Positions 1 to 7,865 of a stretch of DNA of 64,000 nucleotides are shown piece by piece. The first letter of the stretch is position 1. Each line of letters begins with the position of its first letter. The notes beneath the pieces were generated by a model. That model did no database searches. It worked only from the letters and a program-made list of their open reading frames with translations, and had not been told where the DNA came from. Origin of the DNA: Anaerolineae bacterium (lineage in GTDB: Bacteria; Chloroflexota; Anaerolineae; Aggregatilineales; Phototrophicaceae); NCBI GenBank assembly GCA_025055175.1, contig JANWYT010000028.1:1-64000 (forward strand), given 5' to 3'. Position numbers and translations under genes: made by a program.

Positions 1-675
1 GACGCCAAACCAGGGATGCTGCGCGACCACTTGCGGATCGGCTTTGAGCAAAAGCGCCAAATCTAGGACAGGGCCAGGCGAACCCAGGCTCTCACCTGCC
101 ACCACCCCTAACATGACCAAGCCCAAGATCATAGCCAACGCGCCGCCACCGGTGATGAGGAAGGCTTGCAGCGCGCCCCAGCGAGCCGCAGGGTCTTTCG
201 CTCCCTTGAAGCCAATCAGCATGAAGGACGTGATACTCGTGCCTTCCCAAAGGATGAACAGGGTGATGAGGTTGCCCGCTAGCACCAACCCCAGCATAGA
301 TGCTGCGAAAGCCATCAACCAGACCACGAAGCGCAGGCCTTCTTCGGGATCGTCGAAGTAGTAGCCAGCGTAGAGGAAGACCGCCACGCCAACTCCGCTG
401 ATGACCAGACCGAACAGCAGGGATAGGCCATCCAGATAAAACGATAGGCTCACGCCGAGCTGAGGTATCCAATCCCAGGTTTGCACGATGGCGCTTTTGG
501 AGAGCGCTGCTTCGGCTACGAGCGGATGATAACCCAGCAAAGACGCAAAGATGAGAGCCATGACGCCAACGCTGGCCCAGGTGCGCGCCATTAGAGAGAC
601 GTGCTGCCTCACCCAGGGCGACGCTAGGAACAGCGCCGCCAACAGAGGAAGCGCGTTCAGCAACAATAAATCCAC
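1..675 (-). CDS. MrpA/MnhA-like Na+/H+ antiporter subunit, partial
   Basis: The gene runs off the left edge of the window; 225 codons of the N-terminal part are visible. Reading the minus strand from a GTG gives a strongly hydrophobic protein with several membrane helices. The segments SFYLDGLSLLFGLVISGVG and LFILWEGTSITSFMLIGF match the proton-channel core shared by MrpA, NuoL and hydrogenase-4 subunits; the DGLS and WE(G/L)TS wording fits MrpA/MnhA best. GTG is chosen because a GGAGG ribosome site lies 10 bases upstream and because the protein starts directly in its first helix. The family forms a membrane complex exchanging Na+ for H+. The rest of the operon lies outside the window, so the subunit identity (MrpA rather than NuoL-like) is probable, not proven. 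Confidence 0.75.
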   Translation of the reverse strand, partial: MDLLLLNALPLLAALFLASPWVRQHVSLMARTWASVGVMALIFASLLGYHPLVAEAALSKSAIVQTWDWIPQLGVSLSFYLDGLSLLFGLVISGVGVAVFLYAGYYFDDPEEGLRFVVWLMAFAASMLGLVLAGNLITLFILWEGTSITSFMLIGFKGAKDPAARWGALQAFLITGGGALAMILGLVMLGVVAGESLGSPGPVLDLALLLKADPQVVAQHPWFGV

Positions 676-753
676 TTCTTCTTTTCCTCCGCAGAGAGAT
701 CACAGGCCACCAAGCAATAAAAAGTCAACCAGCTACAGCCTAGCGCTGTCCTC

Positions 754-762
754 ATTATAACA
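754..762 (-). promoter_or_regulatory. Extended -10 promoter for the antiporter operon
   Basis: On the minus strand the sequence TGTTATAAT is a perfect extended -10 element (TGnTATAAT). It lies about 80 bases upstream of the GTG start of the antiporter gene. No convincing -35 box is seen, which is usual for extended -10 promoters. Confidence 0.5.
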
Positions 763-808
763 ACCTGCTCTTTGAGCTGCGAGGCTCGCGCGGGCAAGGA
801 CTCAGCCA

Positions 809-2083
809 CTACTTAATCCGATCAAAGAGCTGGCGGGTCTCTTTAGAGGGCATAAGTCCCATCGTCTGCTGCAAATGACGTTCCAAGAAGCGATACTGCC
901 GCACAGCGTCCTGATCGCGGTTGAGCAAAACATATAGCTCCATCACTTCGCGATGAATGTCCTCACGCTGCGGCACTTCGCGCAGCGCCCGCTGAAAGTA
1001 GCCGACGGCTGGCTGGGATTGGTTGCGTGCGCGCATGATCCGTCCAATGCTCACCAGCGCATCAACGAACATCATGCGTAGCTTCTCGCGGTGCTGGATC
1101 ACCCAGGGCATGTTGATCGTCTCCAGGAAAGGCGCACGGTAGAGTCCCACTGCCTTAAGGAACAAATCGAGGCGTTCGTCATCGCTGTCGCAGTAGTAGC
1201 CGTGTTCCATCAGCTTCTCAAAGTCGGCCACGTCGTAGTGACGACACACCTTGTCGGAAGGCATATAGAATCCTCCACAGTAGGTAGTGAATTCGTAGTT
1301 CTGCCCATCGCTAGCCGCCGTCGAAATGCGCTCAGAAATTTTGCGCTTGGTGACGTGGAAGACGTTCGTCGCTTCTTTGACGGGCAAATCTGGCCAGAAC
1401 GTGGCGAAGATTTGATCGCGCGTCACCAATTCGTTATCCATCAGGAAGAAAAAAATGTAGCGTGGCAGCAGACCATCCCAAGTCGTAATTTCATGGCCGT
1501 TGACGAAAACACGCCCACGTCCGAAGCCATATACATCCACCTGAGGACGCTCTTGCGGTTCAGTCGTGAAGGTGAGGGCAGTTGAACGTGCTTCTGTGCT
1601 TAACACAACCGCTTCTCTCGCTTGCAGATAGCTGATCCAGGGCTTGCGATGGAGGGTGCGAGCGCTGATGAGCAGCTGGACATGCTCTGCCAAGCCGCGC
1701 AGCAGAGCGTGAATGAAGGCATGAAAATCAGCTTCATCTCGTACCCGCTCCACCTCATCCAAGTACAGCATGATGGGCTGTGTGTCGTGTTGGTTGAGCG
1801 CTTCAGCCAACAACTCGCCAATTTCGGATGTGTCTTCTGCATCCTGCCAATTTAGGCCGACAGTTGGGGCGATCTCACTGAGTAGAGCCTCGGCCCATGC
1901 CAAAGTGCTGAGATCGTCCCCTCTGGCACGATGATAAATGAGACGATCTCCAAACAGACTCATGAGCTGAGCCAGGATCAAATTGCGACAACGAATGGTA
2001 GGATAGAACAAAATTAGACGTTTGCCTTGAATGCGCTCTTGCAATTCCTGAGCGTTTGCAGGCACAAGATAAGTCGTCATCAT
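809..2083 (-). CDS. BTAD/SARP-type transcriptional regulator
   Basis: The protein has 424 residues. The C-terminal third is a bacterial transcriptional activation domain made of TPR-like helices (for example LYRAPFLETI, then VGYFQRALREVPQREDIHREVM and ERHLQQTMGLMPS). Before it lies a winged-helix DNA-binding segment (residues about 185-270, with LPRYIFFFLMDNELVTRDQIF and the FWPD motif). The N-terminal 170 residues resemble a reduced STAND/AAA ATPase: a Walker B-like IMLYLDEVERV is present, but the expected P-loop position (FYPTIRCRNLILAQ) has no GxxxxGK(S/T), so nucleotide binding is doubtful. The family regulates transcription, often of neighbouring genes. It is divergent from the O-antigen-ligase-like gene with about 60 bases between them, so that gene is a possible target. 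Confidence 0.75.
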   Translation of the reverse strand: MMTTYLVPANAQELQERIQGKRLILFYPTIRCRNLILAQLMSLFGDRLIYHRARGDDLSTLAWAEALLSEIAPTVGLNWQDAEDTSEIGELLAEALNQHDTQPIMLYLDEVERVRDEADFHAFIHALLRGLAEHVQLLISARTLHRKPWISYLQAREAVVLSTEARSTALTFTTEPQERPQVDVYGFGRGRVFVNGHEITTWDGLLPRYIFFFLMDNELVTRDQIFATFWPDLPVKEATNVFHVTKRKISERISTAASDGQNYEFTTYCGGFYMPSDKVCRHYDVADFEKLMEHGYYCDSDDERLDLFLKAVGLYRAPFLETINMPWVIQHREKLRMMFVDALVSIGRIMRARNQSQPAVGYFQRALREVPQREDIHREVMELYVLLNRDQDAVRQYRFLERHLQQTMGLMPSKETRQLFDRIK

Positions 2084-2143
2084 AGTAATGGGTCATCCTT
2101 TCCAGCAGCGGCCAACCGCCACGCCATAGTGAGAGAACGAGTG

Positions 2144-3535
2144 ATGAGCAAGAGCATCTCAAGCCAGAGGATCACGAGGACGAGTTGCTACGCTTTTGTA
2201 GAGCCTTTGCAGGTTGTCTTGCCCTGGCTGGAGGGTTTGTGGCTGCTGGCAATGGTCGTCGCTTTCTGGCATCATTCGCCGCCCATCCGCGATCAGTGGA
2301 CATGGCTCGTACTGCTGGGCCTTCCTCTAGCCGCCTTGCGAATTGGGTCGCAAAGACGCTGGCTTACGTTGACGCCCTTCGGGCCACTTTTACTGGCTTT
2401 GCTGCTCTTAACTGTCTTCAACTATCAGTTTGCACCCCTCAAACGCGCTGATTATTTCGTAGTTGTGGTGCGTCTGCTACTGTGCATAGCAATGGTCACT
2501 ATCTTAGTTGAATGGGTTAGATCAACAAAGAGAATACCAACAGTTTTGTTGATGAGCTTCATCGGGCCCAGCATTCTAATAGTAGCATTGGCTTTGGTGG
2601 CGACGCAATGGAACACTAAATCAGGCTTCTTGTGGCCTGTAACAGACCTCTTGCCGCGTTTGAGCAGGCAATTTCTGCCCACTTTCAACCTCAGCTTCAA
2701 TCCTAACGAAATTGGTGGAGCGCTGGCCTGGGCTGCTCCCCTGCTGCTGGGTCTGGCGCTCGTTCGTCCGCAGCATCTACCGACAACTGACGAGGTGCAG
2801 CGCTGGCGCGTACTGCGCGCGGTGTGCTTAATTGGCGGATTGCTGGGTTTACTAGCGTTAGGCCTGGGTCAGAGCCGCTTCGCACTGGCAGGGGTGGGCG
2901 TGTCGCTGGTGCTTCTGAGTTGGCTTGGCCTGAGCGGCAAGGCGCGCTGGTTGACGCTAGGCGCATTAAGCTTGTTGGCGCTGGCCCAACTGGCGCTGCT
3001 GCTCAACTGGTTCGACCCATCCAACAGCAGAGACGCCAACAGCACTAGCCTGGGCCTGACGAGCCGAGACGAACACAGCCTTGTCACGCGCCTGCAAATC
3101 TGGGATCGTGGACTGCGCATGATGACCGACCAGCCGCTGACAGGCATTGGCATGGCCATGTTTCGCAGCGCTGTCGCCCAGCCACGTTATGTCATCCCGT
3201 ACTTCCAGCAGACCAATCAAATCGTGCCTCATGCTCACAATGAATTCATCCAGATCGGCGCAGAGATGGGCCTGGGAGGTCTGAGCCTGTTCATTGGGCT
3301 GTATGCTGCTTGCGGCTGGTGCTTGTGGCGCACCTGGAGGCATGGAAGTCCCTGGTTGCGCGGTCAGGCGCTGGCTGTCGGAGCTGCTCTGCTGGCCCAT
3401 GCTCTTTACAGCCTGGGGGACGCCATCTCGCTGTGGGATCGCTACAGTTTCATGTTCGGCTTGCTGTGGGCCTGGTGCGCCGCTCTGGAAGTGACAGCGC
3501 GCCAGGCTCAAGTCATGACGTCGGACAACGCCTGA
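2144..3535 (+). CDS. O-antigen ligase / WaaL-Wzy family membrane protein
   Basis: An integral membrane protein of 463 residues with about ten to twelve hydrophobic segments. The large extracytoplasmic loop contains the Wzy_C signature: an arginine-rich entry (RLQIWDRGLRMMTDQPLTGIG) followed by PHAHNEFIQIGAEMGLGG, with the conserved H-N. This family joins or polymerises lipid-linked polysaccharides at the outer face of the membrane. The reading frame is open further upstream, but ATG at 2144 is preferred because it does not overlap the divergent regulator and gives a protein that begins just before its first helix. The next gene (methyltransferase) is convergent. Substrate is unknown; the Wzy/WaaL superfamily call is firm, the ligase-versus-polymerase role is not. 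Confidence 0.72.
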   Translation: MSKSISSQRITRTSCYAFVEPLQVVLPWLEGLWLLAMVVAFWHHSPPIRDQWTWLVLLGLPLAALRIGSQRRWLTLTPFGPLLLALLLLTVFNYQFAPLKRADYFVVVVRLLLCIAMVTILVEWVRSTKRIPTVLLMSFIGPSILIVALALVATQWNTKSGFLWPVTDLLPRLSRQFLPTFNLSFNPNEIGGALAWAAPLLLGLALVRPQHLPTTDEVQRWRVLRAVCLIGGLLGLLALGLGQSRFALAGVGVSLVLLSWLGLSGKARWLTLGALSLLALAQLALLLNWFDPSNSRDANSTSLGLTSRDEHSLVTRLQIWDRGLRMMTDQPLTGIGMAMFRSAVAQPRYVIPYFQQTNQIVPHAHNEFIQIGAEMGLGGLSLFIGLYAACGWCLWRTWRHGSPWLRGQALAVGAALLAHALYSLGDAISLWDRYSFMFGLLWAWCAALEVTARQAQVMTSDNA

Positions 3536-3551
3536 GTTGCTGTCAAGCGAC

Positions 3552-4487
3552 TCAGCTAGTGACCGACTGTGCCTCTACAAGCTCACGAGGACGTGATCGG
3601 GCCAACAGGACAACGCCGGAGCTACGAAGCAGACCCAAGCGCAGCAGCAATCGCTCCAAGCCGTAGATCAGGCGCAGCAGCGGTAGAGCCAGGCTACGCG
3701 GCAGGCGCAGTTGATGGGCCAGATAGCCCGTCACTGTGCCGCCGCGTTCCAGGTCGATCACGTCAAAAGCTTGTTGGATGAGCGCCAACCAGTCCTGATC
3801 GCGCCCCGCGCCTTCAAACGGAGACAAACCTTCAGCTTCCATGCTGAGCTTGATGCGGCTGGGAGCGCGCAGACCAAAGCGCAGTAAACCGCGCACCTTG
3901 TCACCGTAAGAGACATGTGTTGGCAGCACGAACATCAGAACGCTGGCCATTAGTACTCCCGCGCGCGATTCGTCACCATGGGAATCCTGCACCCACAGCA
4001 GGCCATCAGGCCTGAGCGCTTGGCGCATTTGTCCTACCAGGTGTGGCAAGTCTACCAAGTGGTGCAGCGCTCCCTTGATGACAATTCGGTCGTAGCGCGC
4101 TGTCGGCAGGCTCAGAGTGTTCAGGTCAGCTTGTTCATAGCTGGCTGTACCGACGAGTTGACTTTGAACGCTAGCGTAGTAGCCGCGAGCCACCTCTAGG
4201 GCGCGCGCGCTGATGTCAATCCCCAGGACGTGCGCCCCGCGTCGTGCCAGCGCGACTGTCAGTTCACCCGCACCACAGCCCAAGTCAAGCGCCTGCATAC
4301 CAGGTTGAACAGCTTCCAGCATGGCATCAACATGGCGAGCATGGACGATCAGGTTATGAAGCGCCTGGCGCTGTACCTGCCAATCCGGCGCGTCCTGGGC
4401 CGCCATTGCCTCGGCAACTTTCCCCCAGATTTCTCCTTCCTGACGCAATCGATCATGGTAGTTGCCGTCAATAGGACTGTTGCTCAT
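3552..4487 (-). CDS. Class I SAM-dependent methyltransferase
   Basis: A 311-residue protein with the Rossmann methyltransferase fold: motif I is LDLGCGAGELTVALARRGAH (SAM-binding), followed by the acidic residue in VLGIDIS, the post-motif II segment YEQADLNTLSLP and the motif III region RPDGLLWVQDSHGD. These features match UbiE/Coq5-like methyltransferases. The C-terminal part is rich in Leu and Arg (RLPRSLALPLLRLIYGLERLLLRLGLL) and may contact the membrane. It is downstream of the pterin dehydratase gene with an 11-base gap and probably shares its transcript. The methyl acceptor cannot be predicted. Confidence 0.8.
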   Translation of the reverse strand: MSNSPIDGNYHDRLRQEGEIWGKVAEAMAAQDAPDWQVQRQALHNLIVHARHVDAMLEAVQPGMQALDLGCGAGELTVALARRGAHVLGIDISARALEVARGYYASVQSQLVGTASYEQADLNTLSLPTARYDRIVIKGALHHLVDLPHLVGQMRQALRPDGLLWVQDSHGDESRAGVLMASVLMFVLPTHVSYGDKVRGLLRFGLRAPSRIKLSMEAEGLSPFEGAGRDQDWLALIQQAFDVIDLERGGTVTGYLAHQLRLPRSLALPLLRLIYGLERLLLRLGLLRSSGVVLLARSRPRELVEAQSVTS

Positions 4488-4497
4488 CTCTCGTCCA

Positions 4498-4797
4498 TCA
4501 GGCGCGCGGGTAATTCAGGGCATCGATAGCCAGCGCGGCATCCAAGTCTTTCTGGCTGATCCTGTTACCTGCGTCGTGAGTAGTGAAGACCACGCGCACC
4601 TTTTTGTAGCCAATTGTCAAATCTGGATGATGATTGAGGCCCTCGGCAATCGTGCCGATGGCCGATGCCAGAGCCAAGCCAGCCATGTAGCTGTCCAGCT
4701 TGAAAGTCTTCACCAGCGTATCTCCCTCACGCTCCCAGCCGCGCAGACGCGCCAATCCTTCTTGAATATCTGAGTCACTGAGTGGGGTAGTAGCCAT
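4498..4797 (-). CDS. 4a-hydroxytetrahydrobiopterin dehydratase (PCD/DCoH)
   Basis: A 99-residue protein of typical length for pterin-4a-carbinolamine dehydratase. The catalytic motif EGLNHHPDLTIGYKKVRV contains the paired histidines and the following H in VVFTTHDAG completes the usual E-x-NHHP...TTH arrangement. The enzyme dehydrates 4a-hydroxytetrahydropterin; in bacteria without phenylalanine hydroxylase it is often linked to molybdopterin or other pterin metabolism. A GGAGG ribosome site precedes the ATG. It is the first gene of a two-gene unit with the methyltransferase. Confidence 0.9.
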   Translation of the reverse strand: MATTPLSDSDIQEGLARLRGWEREGDTLVKTFKLDSYMAGLALASAIGTIAEGLNHHPDLTIGYKKVRVVFTTHDAGNRISQKDLDAALAIDALNYPRA

Positions 4798-5046
4798 TTT
4801 GCTGCCTCCGTTGGTGTATCACTGTGGACGATAAAGACCTCATCACTTTACCTGCTCAGGCTGAGCGGAACGTGAGCTAAGCTGTGAGCTTCCAGTCGCC
4901 ACAGGATCGGGCTGTTCAGCAGCCACAGGAGCAGCTTCTTCTCGGGCCTCGTTAGCGCAGCTTCAAGCCACTTTACACCTACAGATTAAGCTACTCTAAA
5001 TTTTAGAGATACTCAGAGATGGCGCAAACGAGCTGAGCAGCGAGTT
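4798..5046. other. Intergenic region before the pst operon
   Basis: No supported gene is seen in this stretch between the divergent pterin dehydratase and pstS-like genes. On the minus strand, bases about 4846-4960 read as an Ala/Glu/Pro/Gln-rich peptide ending in a stop but have no start codon, so it could be the worn tail of a lost gene. The DNA becomes AT-rich to the right, leading into the Pho-box-like repeats. Confidence 0.4.
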
Positions 5047-5095
5047 TTAACATAATTAAAAAATTTTCTTAACCTTTCAAAGGCCAATTGTTAAG
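5047..5095 (+). promoter_or_regulatory. Pho-box-like array: three TTAA(C/G) repeats at 22-bp period
   Basis: TTAAC at 5047, TTAAC at 5069 and TTAAG at 5091 are spaced exactly 22 bases, i.e. two helical turns, inside an AT-rich tract. They lie 76 bases upstream of the phosphate-binding-protein gene. PhoP/PhoB-type response regulators bind direct repeats with 11-bp or 22-bp helical phasing (TTAACA-like repeats in Bacillus), so a phosphate-starvation operator is a reasonable inference. No such regulator gene is in the window. Confidence 0.5.
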
Positions 5096-5170
5096 CACGA
5101 GTCTCTAAACTCTGCTTCGGGTCAAAAAGGCCCGACCACTTCATCGTGACCAACATAAGGAGAAAAACGC

Positions 5171-6514
5171 ATGAAGATTCGTCTGTTTGGTGCTATCGCC
5201 GCCCTGGCGATTGCGGTGAGCGCCCCAATGGCGCAGACCCAAAACATCGTCGAAATTGCCGTCGGCAACGAGGACTTCACTACGCTGGTCTCGCTAGTGC
5301 AGGCTGCCGGCCTAGTGGATGCCCTGGCTGGTGAAGGCCCCTTCACTGTTTTCGCCCCCACCAACGATGCTTTCGCCAAGCTGCCGCAGGTGGCCGTCGA
5401 CTTTCTGCTGGCCAACCCCGACGTTCTGACCCAAGTGCTGACCTATCACGTCGTCCCTGGCAAGGTCATGAGCAGTGACCTGGCGGAAGGCGAAGTTACC
5501 ACTCTCCAGGGCCAGACGGTGGACGTCTCCCTGAGCATGGGCGCCAAGATCAACGACGCGATGGTCGTCACCGCTGACATCGAAGCCAGCAACGGCGTGA
5601 TCCATGTCATCGACACTGTGATCCTGCCTGCCTTCGATCTACCGGAGGTTGACCCGCTGGCCGTGAGCGACAACATCATCGCCGCTGGTAGCTCCACCGT
5701 CTTCCCTCTGACCGAGCGCATGGCCGACCTGTTCAAGCAGGACGGTTTCGGCGGCACGATCACCGTCGATAGCATCGGCACCGGTGCTGGCTTCGAACGC
5801 TTCTGCGTCAACGCTGAGACTGACATCAGCAACGCCAGCCGCCCCATTCGTGCCAGCGAAGTAGACGCCTGCCGCGCTAATGGTATCGAACCCGTCGGTT
5901 TCTTCGTGGCCATCGACGCTCTGGCGATTGCTGTCAGCCGCGAGAACACCTTCGTGGACAACCTGACCAAGGAGCAGCTGGCCGACATCTTCAGCGGCAA
6001 GGCTGCCAAGTGGAGCGATGTCAACCCCTCCTGGCCGGCCGAGAACATCCGTCTGTTCAGCCCTGGCAGTGACAGCGGCACCTACGATTACTTCGTCGAA
6101 GCTATCTTCAACCGCGATGCTGCTCCCATCCAGAACGCCCCTGGTATTCAGTTCAGCGAAGATGACAACGTGCTGGTGGCCGGCGTCGAAGGCAGCCCCT
6201 TCGCCATTGGTTACTTCGGCTACGCCTACTATCAGGCCGATATCGATCGTATGCGCGCTATCCCGATCAACGGCGTCGAGCCGAACGAACAGACCGGTGC
6301 TTCTGGCGAGTACCCGCTGGCTCGTCCGCTGCTGATCTACACCGCCCCCAGCATTCTCGCTGCCAAGCCTCAGGTGGCGGCCTTCGTCAACTACTACCTG
6401 ACCAACGCCAATGAGCAGCTTGGCGCTGATCCCAACCAGATCGGCTACATCCCCACCAACAAGTACGTGCAGCGCCTGAACACGGTGCTGTTCCTGGCAA
6501 GCACCAGCGAATAA
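5171..6514 (+). CDS. pstS: FAS1 domain - phosphate-binding protein (PstS) fusion
   Basis: The protein has 447 residues. Residues 1-22 are a signal peptide (MKIRLFGAIAALAIAVSAPM). Residues about 25-155 form a fasciclin (FAS1) domain, with the H1 motif GPFTVFAPTNDAFAKLP and the H2-like segment NGVIHVIDTVILP. From about residue 170 it is a PstS-type periplasmic phosphate-binding protein: IIAAGSSTVFPLTERM, then SIGTGAGFERFC and the phosphate-loop segment SPGSDSGTYDYF. The start is set by AAGGAG at the normal distance. PstS captures phosphate for the PstCAB importer encoded directly downstream. FAS1 domains usually mediate adhesion or surface association; its fusion to PstS is unusual and may tether the binding protein to envelope material in a monoderm-like cell wall (inference). 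Confidence 0.92.
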   Translation: MKIRLFGAIAALAIAVSAPMAQTQNIVEIAVGNEDFTTLVSLVQAAGLVDALAGEGPFTVFAPTNDAFAKLPQVAVDFLLANPDVLTQVLTYHVVPGKVMSSDLAEGEVTTLQGQTVDVSLSMGAKINDAMVVTADIEASNGVIHVIDTVILPAFDLPEVDPLAVSDNIIAAGSSTVFPLTERMADLFKQDGFGGTITVDSIGTGAGFERFCVNAETDISNASRPIRASEVDACRANGIEPVGFFVAIDALAIAVSRENTFVDNLTKEQLADIFSGKAAKWSDVNPSWPAENIRLFSPGSDSGTYDYFVEAIFNRDAAPIQNAPGIQFSEDDNVLVAGVEGSPFAIGYFGYAYYQADIDRMRAIPINGVEPNEQTGASGEYPLARPLLIYTAPSILAAKPQVAAFVNYYLTNANEQLGADPNQIGYIPTNKYVQRLNTVLFLASTSE

Positions 6515-6537
6515 GCCGCGTTGACACTCTAGAAAGA

Positions 6538-6574
6538 GCGAAAGGGAGACCCTCGTCTCCTTTTCGCTTTTCTT
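6538..6574 (+). terminator. Intrinsic terminator after pstS
   Basis: A 13-base stem (GCGAAAGGGAGAC pairing with GTCTCCTTTTCGC, one G-T pair) with a CCTC loop is followed by a T-rich run. It would end most transcripts after pstS, making the binding protein more abundant than the membrane subunits. Confidence 0.8.
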
Positions 6575-6644
6575 AGGTCGAACACGACGTCTTGCATCAT
6601 AATCCATAGAGACATGCCATCCAACAGCCATTGAGGGAACATCT

Positions 6645-7865
6645 ATGACTACGAACACGCCGCCGCCTGCGACCTCGTCGTCGCTCGCAGACCGCTTCGC
6701 TGCTCAGCAGGGGCGCCTGGACAAGCGCCTGAACAAGCGTACCAGGCCCTTCGAGCGCTTCGTCGGTGGCTTCCTATTCGTCTGCGGTGCGCTCTCCATC
6801 TTCATCACACTCGGCTTCACAATTGTCTTGGGCACCGAGTCTCTCAACTTCTTCGCTTCGGTGGAGTGGCTGAACACCACGAAGACGCTGACAGCCAACA
6901 TCAGCAGCGAAGACACGACCCTCAAAGTTACCAGCGGTGGCTCGCGTATCAATGTCGGAGACTTTGTACGGCTGGGTATCGCTCAAGATGCCGAAGTCGT
7001 CCTCGTAGAACAAGTCGTGGACGACGAGACGCTGATCGTCAAGCGCGGCGAGCGCAACACCGAGATAGCCGCTCACAACGAGCGGACGACGCTCTTCACC
7101 GCTGCCATACCTGACTTGGTCGAATTCTTCACTACGACGCGCTGGGCTCCACAAGTCGGTAACTTCGGCGCGCTACCCCTCATCACAGCCACCTTCATGA
7201 CTAGCCTCATCGCGATGACCGTCGCCATCCCTATTGGTCTGGGCGCTGCCATCTACATGAGCGAATATGCTTCGGCCAAAGCTCGCGCTGTTATCAAGCC
7301 TGTGGTCGAAATTCTGGCCGGCGTCCCAACAGTGGTCTACGGCTACTTCGCCCTGACTTTCGTCACGCCACTGCTGCGCAGTATCTTCGGCACAGATGTG
7401 GTGCAGATTTACAACATGGCCTCTGCTGGCTTAGTCGTCGGCATCCTCATCATCCCAACGATTGCTTCCGTCAGCGAAGATGCCCTGAGCGCTGTACCGC
7501 GCTCGCTGCGCGAAGCCAGCTACGGCCTAGGAGCAACGCGCCTAGAGACTGTCTCTAAAGTCCTGCTGCCCGCCGCGCTCTCTGGCATTTCAGCTGCCAT
7601 CATTCTAGGCGTTTCGCGCGCGGTCGGTGAGACTATGATCGTCCTCATTGCGGCCGGCGCTGGTCCTAACTTCACTCTCAATCCCTTCGACAACGCTGAG
7701 ACGATGGCAGGCCACATCGCGCGCATCAGTACTGGCGATATCGCGCGCGGCTCAATCGACTACAACAGCGTCTTCGCCATTGGTATGACTCTCTTCACCG
7801 TCACCCTACTGCTCAACCTAGCCAGCAGCTTCATCACGCGCCGTTTCCGCGAGGTGTACACATGA
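6645..7865 (+). CDS. pstC: Phosphate ABC transporter permease PstC
   Basis: A 406-residue membrane protein. The C-terminal 230 residues are a standard PstC permease, with the coupling (EAA) loop SLREASYGLGATRLETVSKV and helices on both sides. Between the first helix (residues about 40-65) and the core is a 75-residue extracytoplasmic insert that reads as a small beta domain (SSEDTTLKVTSGGSRINVGD, ending RGERNTEIAAHNERTTLF). Similar beta modules are common in surface and phage-tail proteins. PstC and PstA form the channel of the phosphate importer. The stop overlaps the pstA start by four bases (ATGA), so the two are translationally coupled. The start is supported by GAGG upstream. Confidence 0.93.
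   Translation: MTTNTPPPATSSSLADRFAAQQGRLDKRLNKRTRPFERFVGGFLFVCGALSIFITLGFTIVLGTESLNFFASVEWLNTTKTLTANISSEDTTLKVTSGGSRINVGDFVRLGIAQDAEVVLVEQVVDDETLIVKRGERNTEIAAHNERTTLFTAAIPDLVEFFTTTRWAPQVGNFGALPLITATFMTSLIAMTVAIPIGLGAAIYMSEYASAKARAVIKPVVEILAGVPTVVYGYFALTFVTPLLRSIFGTDVVQIYNMASAGLVVGILIIPTIASVSEDALSAVPRSLREASYGLGATRLETVSKVLLPAALSGISAAIILGVSRAVGETMIVLIAAGAGPNFTLNPFDNAETMAGHIARISTGDIARGSIDYNSVFAIGMTLFTVTLLLNLASSFITRRFREVYT

Noticed and set aside
92..703. 203-residue minus-strand open frame rich in Arg and Ser
   Set aside because: It is a shadow of the antiporter gene, which reads as a clean membrane protein in another frame of the same strand.
4846..4960. Open minus-strand stretch with Ala/Glu/Pro-rich reading
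   Set aside because: It has no start codon and no homology visible by eye; too short to call a gene.
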